NCBI GenBank assembly: GCA_011051855.1
Contig: DRKG01000125.1
Location: 1 to 17,191 of the forward strand
DNA: 17,191 nt
Source of the DNA: a bacterium
GTDB taxonomy: Bacteria; Planctomycetota; UBA1135; UBA2386
Direction: 5' to 3'
Made by a program: the position numbers and the translations under genes. The notes below the pieces were generated by a model. The model worked only from the letters and a program-made list of their open reading frames with translations, was not told the DNA's origin and did not search any database. Below, in pieces: positions 14,761-17,191 of the stretch. Within the stretch, counting starts at the first letter, position 1; each line of letters opens with the position of its first letter.

Positions 14761-16146
14761 ATGCGCCCCCACCTGTTGACCCCCGAGATCCGCGAGCTCC
14801 TCGACGAGGGGCGCCACGAGGATCTGGTCGAAGTGCTGACGGAGATGCACCCGTCGGACGCGGCTTCGATCCTCGAAGGCCTGGAGGTCGACGAACTGGC
14901 CGCGGTGCTCGCCCACCTCCCCGACGACTTCGAGCGCGACGTGTTCACCTACCTGCCGCCGGAGGTGCAGGAGAACTACGTCGACGGCGCCGGCCGCGAA
15001 AGGGTGCAGCAGGTGCTGCAGTCGATGCTCAGCGACGACCGGGCGGAGTTCTTCGACCGCCTCGACGACGGCGTCAAGAAGCGCCTGACGCCGATGCTGT
15101 CGGCGGCGGCGCGCGAGGACCTCCTGCGCCGCGACACCTTCCGCGAGGACCAGGTCGGCTCGTTCCTGATCACCGAGTACGCGGTGCTCAGTCCGCAGGC
15201 GACCGCGCAGGGCGCGATCCAGGCGCTGCGCCGCCAGGCACCGCGCAAGGAGACGATCTACTACAGCTACGTGCTCGGCCGCGGCGGCAAACTGATCGGT
15301 TTCGTCTCGCTGCGCGACCTGATCCTGGCCGAACCCGACCAGAGGGTCGAAGACCTGATGAAGACCGACCTGGTCTCGGTGACCGCCGACGCCGACCAGG
15401 AAGAGGCCGCGCGCCTGATCCGCGACTACGACCTGCTGGCGCTGCCGGTGGTCGACCACGCCGGCAATCTGGTCGGCATCGTCACCCACGACGACGCGGT
15501 CGACATCGTCGAGCAGGAGGCGCAGGAGGACTTCGAGAAGATGGCCGGCGTAACCGGTCACGGCGTCGAGGAAGGCGACTACGACTACATGGACGAGCCG
15601 GTCGTGCGTCAGGTGCGCCGCCGCGCCCCGGTGATCTGTCTCTTGGCGCTCTTCTGGGTGTCGACTGCGACCGTGATCGACAGGTTCCACTCGTCGTTGA
15701 CCGGGATCCTGACCGGCATGCTGCCGATGGTGATGGCGACCGGCGGCATGGTCGGCACGCAGGCGAGCGCCCTGGTCATCCGCGCCCTGACCATCGGCGA
15801 CGTCGCCAAGAACTCGATCCAGCGCGTGCTCTGGAAGGAGCTGCGCGTCGCCGGCCTGATGGCGCTGTTGCTGGGCACGATCGCGGCCATCGACACACTG
15901 CTGGTCAACGACCTGAACGAGGCCCCGGACTCCGGCACGATCGGTGCGATCGCCATCGCGATCGGCGCGGCGATGGTCGCCCACGTGCTCTCGGCGGCGT
16001 TGCTCGGCGCGCTGACGCCGCTGGTGGTCAAACGCCTGCGCGGCGACCCGGCGATGATCAGCACACCCGCGGTGACCGCGATCGCGGATCTGACCGGGGC
16101 CGCGATCTACTTGCTGACGGTCACCGCGCTGCTACCGGCGGCGTAA
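14761..16146 (+). CDS. mgtE: MgtE magnesium transporter/channel
   Basis: This 461-residue protein matches the usual MgtE length (about 450). Domains in order: cytoplasmic helical MgtE_N superhelix (about 10-120, LTEMHPSDAASILEGLEVDELAAVLAHLP), two CBS domains (about 135-190 and 198-255; FVSLRDLILA, LPVVDHAGNLVGIVTHDDAVDIV), a connecting helix (EDFEKMAGV...), and a five-helix membrane domain (about 288-460). The pore signatures are PMVMATGGMVGTQASALVIR (322-341) and GDPAMISTPAVTAIADLTG (428-446); the aspartate of the IADLTG segment (D443) corresponds to the family's pore Mg2+-binding Asp. MgtE takes up Mg2+ and is gated by Mg2+ bound between the cytoplasmic domains. The ATG at 14761 fits the family N-terminus; no strong Shine-Dalgarno is visible, and an in-frame GTG at 14689 would only add a non-conserved 24-residue leader. 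The gene stands alone, divergent from tRNA-Pro. Confidence 0.95.
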   Translation: MRPHLLTPEIRELLDEGRHEDLVEVLTEMHPSDAASILEGLEVDELAAVLAHLPDDFERDVFTYLPPEVQENYVDGAGRERVQQVLQSMLSDDRAEFFDRLDDGVKKRLTPMLSAAAREDLLRRDTFREDQVGSFLITEYAVLSPQATAQGAIQALRRQAPRKETIYYSYVLGRGGKLIGFVSLRDLILAEPDQRVEDLMKTDLVSVTADADQEEAARLIRDYDLLALPVVDHAGNLVGIVTHDDAVDIVEQEAQEDFEKMAGVTGHGVEEGDYDYMDEPVVRQVRRRAPVICLLALFWVSTATVIDRFHSSLTGILTGMLPMVMATGGMVGTQASALVIRALTIGDVAKNSIQRVLWKELRVAGLMALLLGTIAAIDTLLVNDLNEAPDSGTIGAIAIAIGAAMVAHVLSAALLGALTPLVVKRLRGDPAMISTPAVTAIADLTGAAIYLLTVTALLPAA

Positions 16147-16156
16147 GAACGCCGCC
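16137..16156 (+). terminator. GC-rich hairpin spanning the mgtE stop codon
   Basis: A perfect 8-bp stem, GGCGGCGT (16137-16144) with ACGCCGCC (16149-16156), has a 4-nt AAGA loop, and the TAA stop (16144-16146) lies across the stem and loop. No T-tract follows. It lies between mgtE and the convergent coding remnant that ends at 16169, so it could act as a terminator in either direction; its effect is uncertain. Confidence 0.4.
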
Positions 16157-16168
16157 TACGCCCCGCCC

Positions 16169-16303
16169 TCACCGCCAGAAGTAGTGCCAGTTCGCGGTCA
16201 GTGTGATCTCCGAGCCGGGCTCGAGGTTCACGCTCCAGCGGCACTCACCGAAACCGTTGCTGTGGAACCACCAGCTCAGCCGCCCGTGACGCCCCCAAGC
16301 GGG
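16169..16303 (-). pseudogene. C-terminal coding remnant of a beta-rich protein
   Basis: A frame of about 45 codons ends at the TGA at 16169-16171 and includes WWFHSNGFGECRW and LEPGSEITLTANWHYFWR. It has no plausible start: going upstream it enters the palindrome at 16304 and meets an in-frame TAG at 16316-16318. The Trp/Phe-rich composition, mostly G or C third bases and the ...LEPGSEITL... pattern look like a genuine protein end, similar in style to the RWFTSLLEPGEVRIQV segment of the upstream minus-strand gene. It ends 22 bp from the mgtE stop, a normal place for a convergent gene to end. It is either the severed tail of the gene at 16440-17191 or the tail of a lost tandem paralogue. Confidence 0.5.
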
Positions 16304-16445
16304 GACCAGCCCGATCTATGCATGAAACAGTGCCTCCGGTGCGTGCAATCCGCGTTCTGGCAAGGAAGGCGACTGCCGCCTGGCGCAGCATGGGCGTGGA
16401 TTGTCCGTGCCCGGGGTGCTGATTCATGTATGGATCGGGCTAGTC
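16304..16445 (+). repeat. 142-nt imperfect palindrome; candidate structured RNA on the + strand or fold-back element
   Basis: Opposing 16304-16357 to 16392-16445 without gaps gives 54 positions: 39 Watson-Crick, 11 G-T/G-U and 4 unpaired (C307-A442, A327-A422, C337-C412, T344-C405, where each number stands for 16000 plus the value). The strongest stretch is AGCCCGATCTATGCATGAA (16308-16326), where 19 of 19 positions pair, two of them as wobbles. The central loop is 34 nt and could hold a small ggcg/cgcc stem. Read as minus-strand RNA, the 11 wobbles become A-C mismatches, so the fold is clearly better on the plus strand. The right arm contains the last codon and stop of the minus-strand gene at 16440. 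It is not an attC site: no core boxes of that type are seen at its ends. Function is unknown. Confidence 0.7.
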
Positions 16446-17191
16446 GGACAGTTGCTGCACCTTGAGTTCGCCCGCGGCGAGCGACAACCAGCGATCGTAG
16501 ACGATGTCCGGTTGCCCCATTCTGCGGACCTGGATCCGAACCTCGCCTGGCTCGAGCAAGCTCGTGAACCACCGCCCCTGTCCGGTGATTCGAATCGAGC
16601 ACGATGCAGAGTCGGCTCGGAACTGCCATACGTCGAGCCTGTGCCAGCCATCGCGACCATCTGTGCGGTCCTCGTCACGATATCGCCAGACCTCGTAACG
16701 GTGCGCGCTGGCGTCCGGGGCGCTCAGGTCGAATGCCAGCCGGGCGCCGCGTGTCACAGTGAAGTGCACGGCTGTTTGTCCAAGAGGATCTGGAGTCACC
16801 AGCTGGTAGGCCTTGCCCTGCACGTCGTACATTACGGGGCCATCCGAATAGGATCGGTCCAGCTGAACTTCGAGCTCCAGATCGGGAAGGCCCTGCACGA
16901 ATCGTGTCTGATACAGTTCCGTGCTCTTGACGTGTCGCACCAGCATGTCACGGCGCAGGAACCGTAAGGCGAACGGCTCCACCGGGGTGCCGTCGGCTTC
17001 CGTCACCGATACGGCCACCATGCCGCGATCCATGCGCGCCAATACGACAGGTAAATCACCGGTACTCCGCGGGTCGACGTGCCCGCGCACCGTTGCGCCG
17101 ATCCGGCGGTTGCGCTCGTACGCGAACAGTTCGAAGTCGCCGGGCTGTCTGACGTAGATGGTCGCCATGCCGCGCTTCGATGTGGTCCGCC
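16440..17191 (-). CDS. C-terminal part of an uncharacterised beta-rich (carboxypeptidase-regulatory/Ig-like) protein
   Basis: About 249 residues are visible, running off the right edge of the window. The frame is open to base 17191, and the Met codon at 17168 has no Shine-Dalgarno, so the true start is probably outside. The sequence reads as three or so tandem beta-sandwich-like modules: IYVRQPGDFELFAYERNRRIGATVRG; a middle one with VSVTEADGTPVEPFALRF and LPDLELEVQLDRSY; and a last one with ARLAFDLSAPDASAHRYEVWRY...RWFTSLLEPGEVRIQV...WLSLAAGELKVQQL. The -D-G-x-P-V- and L.PGE.RI.V patterns recall carboxypeptidase-regulatory-like domains common in large planctomycete secreted or surface proteins; this is a resemblance, not a firm assignment. 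The TAG stop lies inside the right arm of the palindrome. Third-codon positions look less GC-biased than in the other genes. Confidence 0.65.
   Translation of the reverse strand, partial: RTTSKRGMATIYVRQPGDFELFAYERNRRIGATVRGHVDPRSTGDLPVVLARMDRGMVAVSVTEADGTPVEPFALRFLRRDMLVRHVKSTELYQTRFVQGLPDLELEVQLDRSYSDGPVMYDVQGKAYQLVTPDPLGQTAVHFTVTRGARLAFDLSAPDASAHRYEVWRYRDEDRTDGRDGWHRLDVWQFRADSASCSIRITGQGRWFTSLLEPGEVRIQVRRMGQPDIVYDRWLSLAAGELKVQQLSD

Noticed and set aside
16304..16445. Integron attC site or simple intrinsic terminator as explanation of the long palindrome
   Set aside because: No attC-type core boxes at the ends, no integrase nearby, arms far longer than a terminator and no T-tract on either side.
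16184..16967. Plus-strand open frames in the right end (for example 16401-16967)
   Set aside because: They oppose the minus-strand beta-rich gene, lack ribosome binding sites and show no protein-like pattern.

Overview
The window is very GC-rich, and its gene content points to a planctomycete (Planctomycetota). The best evidence is a three-gene cluster typical of that phylum: a DUF1549/DUF1553 protein, a Tat-exported DUF1501 protein, and a Planctomycete-type cytochrome c (PSCyt1) protein with leucine-rich repeats. A type III glutamine synthetase (GlnN) and a very large AsmA/DUF748-type protein fit a Gram-negative-type cell envelope. Genus and species cannot be told from the sequence.

Layout from left to right. 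(1) 2-901 (+) is the C-terminal three quarters of a type II secretion/type IV pilus inner-membrane platform protein (GspF/PilC), cut by the window edge. (2) 931-3105 (-) is glnN, convergent with gspF, with a strong Shine-Dalgarno and a foldable leader. (3) 3232-4473 and 4470-9302 (+) are a translationally coupled pair: a putative lipoprotein of unknown function and a 1610-residue AsmA/DUF748-like protein with one N-terminal membrane segment and about five repeated modules. (4) 9416-13927 (+) is the tight DUF1549/DUF1553 - DUF1501 - PSCyt1/LRR operon. (5) 13928-14021 is a 94-bp element bounded by 22-bp perfect inverted repeats that fills the gap between two convergent stop codons. (6) 14023-14409 (-) is a small VOC/glyoxalase-fold protein lying downstream of tRNA-Pro(CGG) (14471-14547, -), which has a recognisable promoter. 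(7) 14761-16146 (+) is the magnesium transporter MgtE. (8) 16147-17191 is the least ordinary part: a W-rich C-terminal coding remnant (-), a 142-nt imperfect palindrome, and the C-terminal part of an uncharacterised beta-rich protein (-) running off the window.

How the genes relate: most are independent housekeeping or envelope functions (secretion, nitrogen assimilation, envelope/lipid transport, Mg2+ uptake, proline decoding). Only the DUF1549/DUF1501/cytochrome operon and the lipoprotein-AsmA pair look like functional units. The most unusual signal is the palindrome at 16304-16445. Of 54 opposed positions, 50 can pair as plus-strand RNA, and 11 of those pairs are G-U wobbles while only one opposed position is A-C. 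Its ends coincide with the point where two minus-strand coding segments lose continuity, and removing exactly 142 bp puts those segments back in one frame. It could be a structured RNA, a fold-back mobile element, or both.
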